64,000 nt of DNA, taken from CAIZWU01 sp942492905 (GTDB taxonomy: Bacteria > Verrucomicrobiota > Verrucomicrobiia > Verrucomicrobiales > V1-33). Positions 1-9,700 of the stretch are shown here, piece by piece. The DNA lies in the NCBI GenBank assembly GCA_942492905.1, contig OW818657.1:1984001-2048000 (forward strand), given 5' to 3'. Within the stretch, counting starts at the first letter, position 1, and the number at the start of each line of letters is the position of its first letter. The notes under the pieces are model-generated. The model worked only from the letters and a program-made list of their open reading frames with translations, made no database searches and was not told where the DNA came from. The translations under genes were made by a program, and so were the position numbers.

Positions 1-458
1 TGTATCTCACGCGCTTCGCCAGTGTGGTCTATCTGATCCACCGCCGCGGCGAGCTCCGGGCCTCCAAAATCATGGCCGACCGGGTCCTCGCCCATCCCAA
101 AATCCAACCCGTCTGGCACACCGAGGTCCTGGAAATCCTCGATGTCACCAAGGACGAAGTCACGGGAGTCCGTCTGAAGAACAATCAAACCAACGAGGAG
201 TCCGTCCTTGATTGCTCCGGGGTCTTCATCGCCATCGGCCTCGTGCCCAGCACCGAACTGGTCAAAGGAGTCATCGCCACTGACGAAGCCGGTTACTTCA
301 CCCTTACCGAAGGCAGCAAAACCAACGTTCCCGGCGTCTTCATTGCCGGTGACTGCGCCGACAAGGTCTACCGCCAGGCCATCACTGCCGCCGGCATGGG
401 CTGCATGGCCGCCATCGACGCCGAGCGTTTCCTCCAGGAGGAGGCGCATGCGGGGTGA
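1..458 (+). CDS. trxB: Thioredoxin reductase, C-terminal part (5' end outside window)
   Basis: The reading frame is open from base 3 to the stop at 456-458, so the gene starts upstream of the window. The visible part reads YLTRFASVVYLIHRRGELRA, the NADPH-binding segment of low-molecular-weight thioredoxin reductases with the HRR motif that contacts the NADP 2'-phosphate. It ends with the C-terminal FAD-binding segment, including VFIAGDCADKVYRQ and the AAGMGCMAAIDAE helix. The family reduces thioredoxin with NADPH through a CxxC centre that lies in the missing part. It could also be a thioredoxin reductase-like paralogue, because the redox centre cannot be inspected. The assignment to the family is firm. 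Confidence 0.93.
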   Translation, partial: YLTRFASVVYLIHRRGELRASKIMADRVLAHPKIQPVWHTEVLEILDVTKDEVTGVRLKNNQTNEESVLDCSGVFIAIGLVPSTELVKGVIATDEAGYFTLTEGSKTNVPGVFIAGDCADKVYRQAITAAGMGCMAAIDAERFLQEEAHAG

Positions 459-523
459 CCGCTGACAGATTGGGAAAGGGATGGGTTGAGGCTGCGGTGC
501 GCCTGCGATAGGAACGGAGGGAA

Positions 524-1315
524 ATGATTCCCCCTGTTCTGATTGCGGTGGCATGGATTGCGGCCTCGCTGGCTGTTTTTGCCCTGACGGCGGTCTGGCT
601 GGCAAAGCGGTCCCGGACTTTTTGTTGGAAACTCTTCGCCGTGGCCTTGGGCCCTGCGTTGCTGGGGGCGGCCTACAGTCTATACTACCTGCACTTCCTG
701 CCCGAGCCGGCGTGGTTTTACCAATGGCGCAGTTTGCCCGGCAGTGAAGCGCTGGTGTTGGCTCCATCTGTGGCGGGTGCGGCACTTTCTGCGGTCCTGC
801 CCCGATGGTTCCGGTTGTTGACCATACCAGCTGTAGTCTTTCTAGCATATCTGCCTTTTGCCAAACCGGTGTGGGCTCCTTTGGATACAGGGTCGTTGGA
901 AAACCATTGGAAGGACGGTGCCGCCCGGCAATCCACCCGGTCTACTTGCGGCCCAGCCAGTGCCGCCACGATACTCACCGCTCTGGGTATTCCGGCGCAG
1001 GAATCTGAATTGGCCATTGCAGCCCACAGCAGTGGTACCGGCACCGAGGCCTGGTATCTCGCCCGTGCCATCCGGCGCAAAGGGGCGGCCGTGGACTTCT
1101 GGATAGATCTAACTTCCCTCGCGATGGTCCCGTTGCCCTGCATTGCCGGTGTTAAACTCCCCGGAGGCACCGGACACTTTATTCCCGTCATGGAAAGACA
1201 GGGAAGCCGCTACCGCATTGGAGATCCGCTGAGGTCGGGCGAATGGATTGAGGAGCGCGACCTGCTCAAAAGGTATCAGTTCACCGGGTTTTACATGGCT
1301 ATACGCCTGCCCTGA
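524..1315 (+). CDS. Membrane-anchored C39-like cysteine peptidase domain protein
   Basis: Protein of 263 residues preceded by a good ribosome-binding site (GGAGGGAA directly before ATG). Three or four hydrophobic segments fill residues 4-26, 37-57, 77-92 and 97-113. A soluble C-terminal domain follows with STCGPASAATIL (Cys142), GGTGHFIPV (His218) and YRIGDP (Asp234), the Cys-His-Asp arrangement of C39-like papain-fold peptidases. In bacteriocin exporters this fold cleaves double-glycine leaders, but no ABC module or leader peptide is seen here, so the substrate is unknown. The topology suggests that the membrane part anchors the peptidase. The gene starts 65 bases after trxB and converges on the sensor kinase gene. 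Confidence 0.72.
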   Translation: MIPPVLIAVAWIAASLAVFALTAVWLAKRSRTFCWKLFAVALGPALLGAAYSLYYLHFLPEPAWFYQWRSLPGSEALVLAPSVAGAALSAVLPRWFRLLTIPAVVFLAYLPFAKPVWAPLDTGSLENHWKDGAARQSTRSTCGPASAATILTALGIPAQESELAIAAHSSGTGTEAWYLARAIRRKGAAVDFWIDLTSLAMVPLPCIAGVKLPGGTGHFIPVMERQGSRYRIGDPLRSGEWIEERDLLKRYQFTGFYMAIRLP

Positions 1316-1325
1316 AATCCAGCGG

Positions 1326-2945
1326 CTATGACGCCGCCGGAAGCCGGATCGCCACCTCCAGCCCGGTCGGCAGACGGTTTTGCGCACTGACCGTGCCCTG
1401 ACAGGCCTCCACGCAGGTGCGCACGATGGCGAGGCCCAGCCCGGTGCCTCCGGCCTCGCGGGTGCGGGCGCTGTCAGGACGGTAGAAGGGTTCGAAGATG
1501 CGTTCCAGTTCCGCTTCCGGCACGCCGGGGCCCTGATCGCTGATGGATAGGAGGACATCCGCAGCGTTGGCTTGTGCCGTGACCCTGACAGGACCGGCGT
1601 GGCCGGCATAGCGCAGGGCATTGCGCACCAGATTCGCCACCGCGCGGGCCAGCAGTTCCGGCTCCGCCCGGGCCGTCAGGGATTCGGGTATATCGATTTC
1701 CACCTGGCCGTCCGGCCCGGCTTCGCGGGCGGCCACTTCGCGGGCGAGCGCGGCCAGATTCACCGGCTGGAGCACCGCCTCGCGGGCCTGGAGTCCTGTC
1801 TTGGAATAAGCCAGGAGTTCATTCACCAGACGCGTCATCAGTTCCACTTCCTCGCGCACATCCTCCACCCTTTCGCGCTGGGTGGCATCGGCCTCGCGTT
1901 CCATCAGGCTGGCGCCGAGCTGCATCCGGGCCAGCGGGCTGCACAGCTCATGGGCGATATCGCCCAGGAAACGACGCTGGCCATGCACAAAATGTTCCAG
2001 CCGCCCTGACAAATGATTGACGGCCGTGCCGAGGCGGCCCAGTTCATCACGGCGCGTTACCTCCACCGCAGTGTCGAATTTGCCCTCCGCCATGCGTTCG
2101 GTGGCCGCCGTCAGGTCGCGGAGGGACCGCGTCACGCCGCGCACGAGGGGATACCAGAGGAATACGGATAACAACACGGCGCCAAATCCTCCCAGCAACC
2201 AGGGCAGAGGGTCCACCACCCAGCCCCCCGCGGTCAAGCTGCTGGCTACCGCAAGCAGCATGGCTGGGACCGGACGGCCATCGGGAGTGGTCAGCCCGGC
2301 CATGGGCACGCCGGCCCAGTATTGGGTGGGGTGGCCGGCGCGCAGGAAAAAGCGGGCCCGGCGGGACAGGGGGCCGCGCCGCATTTCCGGGTTTCCCGGG
2401 GGCAGTGGACCGGTCCAATCGCGCTCCGGGGGACGCGGTGGTGGGTTGTCAGGAAAAGCTGAGAGCTTGCCCGGAGCCCCATTCAGGCCGGGGGTGCCGC
2501 GGGGTTCCCCTTCCGGACCTTCAAAGGGCCGGCCATTGTCCCGGCGTGGTCCCGGGCCGGGTTTGAATTCACCGGGAGGGCGGTCCCCAAAGGGCCGGTC
2601 CCCGGGAGGGCGTTCTCCCAACCGCTGTCTGACCTCCGGCGGGATTTCCAACGGTTCCCCCGCCCAACGCTGGCCATCCGGCCGCACTACCATCAGTTTC
2701 AAGTCATACGCCGCCGCATTCCGGGCCAGCACCGCATCCCATTCCGTCTGCGGCGTGCGCGCCAACTCCCCGCCCAGCACATCGGCCATGCTTTGCAGCC
2801 GGTCCCCCGCCCTGCCTGCCAGCAAGGCATCCAGCCCCAGCCCGAACTGTCCCCGGAACAACACCCAGCCGACCGCCCCCAGCAGCAGCAGATTCAACAG
2901 CGCCCATAACAGAATACGCAGGGACAGTGGCAGGCCCCGTTTCAT
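1326..2945 (-). CDS. Two-component sensor histidine kinase, CpxA-like
   Basis: Protein of 539 residues with transmembrane segments near residues 10-30 and 247-266 enclosing a large periplasmic sensor region. A HAMP linker (about 268-320) is followed by the dimerisation/phosphoacceptor box FLGDIAHELCSPLARMQ (His332), the N box LVRNALRYA, the G1 box DQGPGVPE and the G2 box GTGLGLAIV. The H-box wording is that of the CpxA/EnvZ class. The sensor region carries an unusual proline- and glycine-rich insertion (about residues 105-190) with repeated RPPGDRPFGDRPPGE-like units. The start codon overlaps the stop of the upstream regulator gene by 4 bases (ATGA), so the two are translationally coupled. 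The stimulus is unknown; envelope stress is only an analogy with CpxA. Confidence 0.93.
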   Translation of the reverse strand: MKRGLPLSLRILLWALLNLLLLGAVGWVLFRGQFGLGLDALLAGRAGDRLQSMADVLGGELARTPQTEWDAVLARNAAAYDLKLMVVRPDGQRWAGEPLEIPPEVRQRLGERPPGDRPFGDRPPGEFKPGPGPRRDNGRPFEGPEGEPRGTPGLNGAPGKLSAFPDNPPPRPPERDWTGPLPPGNPEMRRGPLSRRARFFLRAGHPTQYWAGVPMAGLTTPDGRPVPAMLLAVASSLTAGGWVVDPLPWLLGGFGAVLLSVFLWYPLVRGVTRSLRDLTAATERMAEGKFDTAVEVTRRDELGRLGTAVNHLSGRLEHFVHGQRRFLGDIAHELCSPLARMQLGASLMEREADATQRERVEDVREEVELMTRLVNELLAYSKTGLQAREAVLQPVNLAALAREVAAREAGPDGQVEIDIPESLTARAEPELLARAVANLVRNALRYAGHAGPVRVTAQANAADVLLSISDQGPGVPEAELERIFEPFYRPDSARTREAGGTGLGLAIVRTCVEACQGTVSAQNRLPTGLEVAIRLPAAS

Positions 2946-3664
2946 CGCGTTACCTCCGGGTCGATCATCATGTAACCGGCGGCCCGGAGCGTCCGGATAT
3001 AGCGCGGTTCCTTGGCATCATCGTGCAGTTTCTTCCTCAAGGCGGAAATGTGCACATCCACCGAGCGGTCGAACACTTCGTATTCCCGGTCCCTGATTTC
3101 ATCCACCAGCTGCTCGCGCGTTTTCACCCGTCCTTTGGCCCGGGCCAGGACGACCAGAAGCTCGAACTCCACCGGCGTCAGCACCAGCAACTCCTTGCCG
3201 AGCGTGGCCGACCGGGCCTCCACCTGGATTTTCAGATCCCTCACACAGATTTCCGAGATCGGCTCCGGTCCCGGCCCCGCCGTGCCCTGCGCCCGCCGCA
3301 GCACCGCCCGCAGCCGTGCCAGCAGTTCGCGTGGCGAAAATGTTTTGGGAAGGTAGTCATCGGCCCCCAATTCCAGCCCCACAATCCGGTCTGCCTCATC
3401 CCCCCGTGCCGTCAACATCAGCACCGGCACTCCGGATTCCTGACGCAATTTCCGGAGGACCTCCAACCCATCGAGCCCCGGCAACATCACATCCAGCAGG
3501 ACAGCATCCCACTGCTCCGAAAGCGCCAGCTTCGCCCCTTCCGCCCCGTCATGCACCGCCTCCACGGCAAAGCCCATCGGCGTCAAATAATCCCGCACCA
3601 GCCGGCAGAGCTTGCGGTCGTCATCTATCAATAAAATCCTCGCAGGGGCGGCAGACATGGGCAT
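2942..3664 (-). CDS. OmpR/PhoB-family response regulator, CpxR-like
   Basis: Protein of 240 residues. The receiver domain has the acidic pocket LLIDDD, phosphoacceptor Asp58 in LLDVM, Thr85 in LTAR and Lys107. A C-terminal winged-helix DNA-binding domain ends with VDVHISALRKKL and the GYMM wing. It forms an operon with the downstream kinase (4-base overlap). One conserved residue is odd: the usual Lys-Pro-Phe after the catalytic lysine reads Lys-Thr-Phe (Thr108). A start two codons later (Met3, base 3658) is equally possible because no clear ribosome-binding site discriminates. The targets are unknown. Confidence 0.93.
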   Translation of the reverse strand: MPMSAAPARILLIDDDRKLCRLVRDYLTPMGFAVEAVHDGAEGAKLALSEQWDAVLLDVMLPGLDGLEVLRKLRQESGVPVLMLTARGDEADRIVGLELGADDYLPKTFSPRELLARLRAVLRRAQGTAGPGPEPISEICVRDLKIQVEARSATLGKELLVLTPVEFELLVVLARAKGRVKTREQLVDEIRDREYEVFDRSVDVHISALRKKLHDDAKEPRYIRTLRAAGYMMIDPEVTR

Positions 3665-3767
3665 TCAACGGAAATAGTTCAGCGGCACTCTGCCCTGGTT
3701 TCCGCGGTCCGGCAGCACTTTTACAAAGGCTTAACCAAAAACGGCCATATTTTCCGGCGGGAGGCGG

Positions 3768-6700
3768 TCAGCGCGTGGAAACGTGCAATCTGACAAATTG
3801 CCGCAGACTGGTGGAGTCCGGTGGCGTCACCCGCAGTCGCAGGGTTTCGCTGCCGTCCGGATGCACGGTGCGGCTGATGAGTTCGGACGGGGCCGGAGTC
3901 CAGCCGCTGAGGTTGGGGCTGGTCTGCACCGTGGCCAGCGCATCGCTGTTGGCAGCCCGGATGTATTCGAGGTCAAAGACGGTGGCCTGGCCTCCCGGGA
4001 AGGGAATAATCTGGTTCAGGCCACCTTGGGGGCCGAAGAAATATTGCACCAGATTGGGCACGCCGTTGCCATCGTCATCACCATTGGGATTGGCGGGAGG
4101 GGGGAGGGCATCGGAGGTGCCGGGCGTGCCCAGCTGGGCGGTGGAAGCCCGCCAGTTGATGGCCAGACCATGATCCGGATTGAGGGCGGGGGCGATCAGC
4201 ACCAAGGTGCGGCCGGCTCCATCCGCGGCTGCCGGCCAGGGGGCGGCGTCGCTGTAGGAAAACTGTTTGATGATGCCTCCGGCGGCATCGGTCAGGGTCA
4301 GGTTCTCGCCGCTGTTGCTGAGCTGATTGGTGTCGATCTGATAATACTCGGGGAGAGTCGCGATGCCGGGATAGCGCAGGGCAAAGGCCGCAGTGCGCCG
4401 CGGGATGATCACGGCCCCGCCGGCGGGAATGCTGCTGCTGCCGGGCGCGGACCAGAGGATGCCGTTAGTAAACTGGACTCCGGTCAGGAGCACCGCGGTG
4501 GGGGCGATATTGCGGAGTTCGATGAATTCAAAGTCATTGTTATCGCTGAAGCCGGCATTGCTCTCGGCGGCGGTAGGCGGCGCCGGATTGTAGTTGATGC
4601 CGGACACCACCAGATTTTCGGCTGTCGCGGGAACGGCGGTGCCGGAACCGGTGATGGTGATAGAATCCGTGGCCACGACCGCGCCGGAGAAATCGAGGGC
4701 TTCGATCACATAGGCATTGGGGCCGGGAGCCACCGGCAGGCTGATTTGCCAGGCGGTCCGGGTGGTCCAGGTGATGGCCAGCGGCGTGGGATTGCCCTGC
4801 ACCCGGAGCGTCCGGACGTTGACCCCGGCATTGCCGGCGAGGGGGGCTTGGGCATTGGCGGTGCTGAAGTTGGCCCCGCCATTGGTGGTGATGGCAAAGG
4901 TGACTGCAGGATACTGGGTGGCGGCGGCACTCAGGGCGAAGGTCCGGCGGGCGGCGACGTAGTTGGTGATGTCATCCCAGTTGCCGCCGGTGGTGGTGTA
5001 GCTCTCGTAATGATCGGCCCACGGGGCAATGTAGGTGGGATTGAACGAACGCCCGATGATGTCCAGCAAATGACCGTAGAACGCCCGGTGCCAGGCGGGG
5101 TTGGCGTTGAGCATTTTGGTGAGGTCCGGGGCGCGGACGAGGGCGGCATCGGGGGCTTCGCTGAGGAAGTCGTGATCCCACGGCAGCATCAGGATGCGGC
5201 CATCGGCGCGTTGATAGAGTTTGAGATTGTGCCAGCCTCCGCCGGCACTGGAATAGTGGTCGCCGATGCCCGCCAGGCTCAGGGCCGCGAAGCTGCGCAG
5301 CCATTGATCCACGTCGATCACCTTGGGAAGATTGGCCAGATAGGTGGCCCCGGTCTGGCGGAAGACGGTGTTCAGATTGATCAGGTTGCTGTAGTCATCG
5401 GCATTCCGGGCATTGCCGATCAGGAAGTTCCAGCGGTAGGGCTCCTTGTCAGGAATACTGGCGGGGGGATAGGTGATTCCACTGCCGTTGCCGATCTGGC
5501 CGATGCTGACAGGAAGGACGTCATCCGGTTGGGGGACTTTCAGCCCCTCCGGTCCACCCGTGGTGGTGGTGGGGTAATAGATCAGTTCGTATTTGAAGGT
5601 GGGGGTGTTGGCCCCATCGGTCCATTGACCATCAAGATAGGGATCGTTGAATTCCGCCATGGTCAGTTGGGCGCTGCCGGTATGGGCGGAGCGCGGACTG
5701 ATCAGATACACCAGATCGTTATACATCGAAGGGATGCCTCCGGCGCGGTTGAAGAAGTGCCAGTTGAAGAGGTCGCTCTGGCCGTACCCGTTGTTGGTGG
5801 TGCCCCGGCCATAACTGGACCGGTCCAGATTGACGGTGAGATTTTTCCCGCGGAAGGGCTGCATCGGATCGAAGTCCACCGCGAAGCCCAGCCGGACATC
5901 GGCGAGGCGGCCGCGTTCGCTGCTTTTGAGCCGGCAGCGGGCATCGTAAAACACTTCAGACTCACGATAAATCACGGTGGCCGGCAGGGTGTCATTGCTC
6001 ATCACGTTGGTGGGCAGATGCATCAGGGTGGTGTCTGCCGTGGTCATGAGAATACGGAAACCATGGCCGGGCCCGGGAGGCACCGTGCCATCGTTCCATT
6101 TCACCAGCGCGCTCGCGGCAGGGTAACGCGAAGTGGCGCCCGCAGTGTCGGCGGCCTCCACGTAGAATTCCACCAGCGTGCCGCCGGACTGGAAGGGCAG
6201 CACCGCCGTGTATTCCGGTCCTCCGGTCATGGGGGCGGTGGTCCATTCGTCAGCGCCATCCACCCTCCATTTCAGACTGACTGGCCCCATGCCATCGGAA
6301 TCGCCGGCGCGGACGCGGACGGTGGTGGAGGTGCCGGCGGCGGGCACCGCCGGACTGTGCTGAAGCATGGTCAGGGAAGGCCCGAGGTTGGGAATCCGGC
6401 GGCTGTTGGAAGCGCCGGGGGTGCCGGTGTTTTCCGGCATGGGCAGCAGGACGGTTTTGGCCAGCCGGTTGAAATAAAGCCGGGCATTCAGGCGCGGGCA
6501 GCCACTCACCCAGCGGGCCCGGAAGCTGATGATATACGTGCTGGAAGCACTCAATGGGACAAAGGTGGCCCCGGCCTTGAGGGTGGTTTCCACATGGTTA
6601 TGCATGTGTTCGGTGGCTCCGGTTGCTGTGATTTTCAGCACCTTGTTTCCGGGGGCCGCCGGATCATCCACCACCAGACTGCGGCCATGGGTGCCGTGAT

Positions 6701-9700
6701 TGCCGAGCAGCCGCCAGGTGTTGGCATTGCCGGTGCTGAAGGAACCATTCTGGATCAATTCCCGGTTTCCCTGGTTCACTTCCTTCAAACTGAGATCATC
6801 CACGAGGCATTCGCCATCATTGAGCAGGCCGAGGATGAATTCGTTATACAGTGTGGGGTTATTGGTCCCGGCAAAGGCGGCTCCGGTGCCGGTCCAGGTG
6901 AAAGTCTGCCAGACGGATTTTCCGGACTCGTCGCTGGCCTCCCAGGATTCAGGCACTGCATTGTCGGCATCAGGATCCTTCAGTTCCAGGCTGGAGCCGC
7001 GGCCATCGGCGCGCTGGTGCCAGCGGCCGCTGGTTTCATAATGGACTTCGTCCGCCGGATTGCCCGCCACATCCTCCAGACGCACGGTGTCGCCTTGGTT
7101 GGACAGGGTGCCGAGGTAAGGCCCCGTGATGGTGGCGGCCGGATACTTGGCGGCAAGTGCCGTGGGATCTGCCGCCACCACCAGATAACCCTGGGCGGGG
7201 ATTTGCACCGCACCAAAGTCGAAGTCGATCCCTCCGCGCAGTTTCCACCCATTCAGGCTCACGGCAGCAGCGCTGCGGTTGTGCAGCTCGATCCATTCTT
7301 CAGCATGGTCCGTCACCCCGGTGGCTAGGAATTGCGGGGCATGCTGATACATGATTTCATTGATCACGATGCTGTCCGGCACCGAAAAAACCGCTGGACC
7401 GCCCGCTTGATAGGACGATGGCGTCATCCACCCGCCATCCGTCGTGCGGGCCTGATCCCGGAGTTTCACGGTGATGCCGTCGAGGATCGCCGCTCCCGGG
7501 CCGAGGAGGAAAAGTTTGTCGCCATCCAGCGGTCGGAAGCCGAGGGTGGCTTCCGTCAGGGTCAGCCAGCCACCGGCGGCGAGGGAGCCGCTCAGGGCAT
7601 GGGTGGCGCCGGACGATGAGAGTACGGTGTAGCCGCTCAGGGACAGGGGAGCGGTGGAGGTATTGCGCAGATCGAGTCCGAAAACTGGAGCGGTAGCCGA
7701 GGTGATTTTGTCCAATTGCAGGGCCATGCCGGCGATGGCGGCGGGCGTTTCCGTAGCTGTCAGGGAACAGGCAAAGAGTGCATCGCCAGAGCCGGCCGCC
7801 GCTTGGTGGAGTTCAACCGCCAGCACGTTGCTGCCCGCCTGCAGCACCCCGGCGGGGATCGTGATGAGCGGACTGAACATCGGATAGGCCACGTTGGCAT
7901 CGGCCGGGGTGGCGGCCGTGGCCGGGCCGGTCAGATTCACCCGGTGGATCTCCGAGCCATTCAGATAGAAAATGGCACCATCGTCCACCACATGGCGCAA
8001 CACGCCGGTCCAGCTCGAGCCCGGCTGACCGGTCAGGGAAAAGGATTGCCGGAACCACGTGGTGACGGGATTGGCTGCCAGCACGGTGCGGGTGGGGTTG
8101 GGTTCGGCGGTGGCCTCCCACTTGATGCGCAGGCCGCCCGGATTGGCTTCGGTTCCGGCATTGGCCCACTGGAAATCGAAGGCATTCAGGCCGGCGTTGA
8201 ACGGACCGGAGACGGTGAAGGGGCCCAGGTAGGTGGCAAAACCGGCTCCTGACACTCCGGCCATGGTGACCCCATTCAGCTTCAGCAGGTCAAGACTGTT
8301 GTCGGCCGCGATGGCCACCTTCACCGAAGCGCTGGCCGGGAAGTAGCCGGAGAAATCGGCGGTGGTGCGGTAAGTCAAGGTGCCGGCCGCGGCGTTTTCA
8401 TTACCGGAGCTGGTGGGGCCGATGAAGCGGGACACCCCATCATCGGCCAGCCACGCCCCGTTGGGTATCATCGCCAGCACCGGCGTGGCATTGGTCTGGT
8501 TGGTGTAGTGGGGATCGGTGGTGCCGGGGGGCAGGGGGGTGCCATCATTGGCGGTGCCGCTGTTGAACAAGGTGGTGATAGGTTCGCGGTAGAGCACCGG
8601 TTCCGGCGTCCCCGCCACGGTCGTTTTGTAGAATTTCACTTCGCTCAATCCTGTCAATTGGCCGCTGCCGCCGTGGTTGGCGGTGATATTGAATTTGACC
8701 TGGCGCACATTGGCCACGCCAAGGTCGAGGTGCTGCCCCGGTTCGGTGGCCAGGCCGGAAGCCTTGATCAGGGTAAAGGTGCCGCGGCTGGTGAACGGAC
8801 CCCCGGGAGCCGAGGCCGTCAGGATCTCCACCAGGCGGCTGCCCCGGCTGTTCAGGCTGGTTCCCTCATTGTAGTTCCAGACATGCAGGGAAGTGAGGTC
8901 CACATTCGCTCCCAGATCCCAGGTGATATCGGCCGGGAGGGGATCGTTGGGGGAGAAGCTGGTCCCATGGCTCAGCCACATGTTGCCGTCTGGGACAATG
9001 CCATGCTGGCGGCCGGTCAGGCCGGATCCATTGACGGTGTGGGCGGCGGCGCGGTTGAAACCGGTGGTGACCTGTGAGGAAAAGCTGGAGGTGCTGACTC
9101 CGGTGACTTCAGATTCCAAGGGGGCCGCGGCAGCGGTCTGATTGCTGAAGGCGTAATGGTGCCAGGTGCTTGCCGCGTTATAGGGGAGGAAATCGAAGGT
9201 GATGGTCCCGTTGGCCGGGGCGGCATAACGATAACTCAGCACCATGCCGTTGCCGCTTCCGGTGGCGTTTTCATCGCAGAGAAACCCGCGCCCGGTATCC
9301 GACGGGGTGATCGTCATCAACCGTTCGCCTGCGCCGCCGTATCCGACGGTATAACAGCGCATCACATACGCCTGGCCGGCGGTCAGGCCAGTCAGGGTAA
9401 GGCGCGATTTTCCATTGTCGGAGGCGCCGTAGAAGAACTCTGTGCAGAGTTCCCGGCTGCCGCTGGGGTTGGGCAGGTTGTTGGCGCCGTTGTTGCCCAA
9501 GGCACCGTCGGCTCCGGTCAGGGACCAATTGGTGCCGCTGCGCACCCCCTCCCCGGGGGCTTCGAAAGTTACCCCGTTGATCGCCGTAAAGGATCCACTG
9601 CGGTTCAGGCCGATCTTGTGGGTGTAGGTGTTGCTGGAGGCGATGCCGGAATCCGCATTCCCGGTCCAGACGGCCTGATTCCAGACCCCATTCAAGGGCG

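Noticed and set aside
3783..7328. A 1181-codon open frame on the plus strand opposite the giant lamin-tail gene, and similar antisense frames (2017-3096, 49585-51132, 51136-53832)
   Set aside because: These are phase shadows of GC-rich genes with strong third-position bias; their products are low-complexity Gly/Arg/Pro sequences with no domain or signal.
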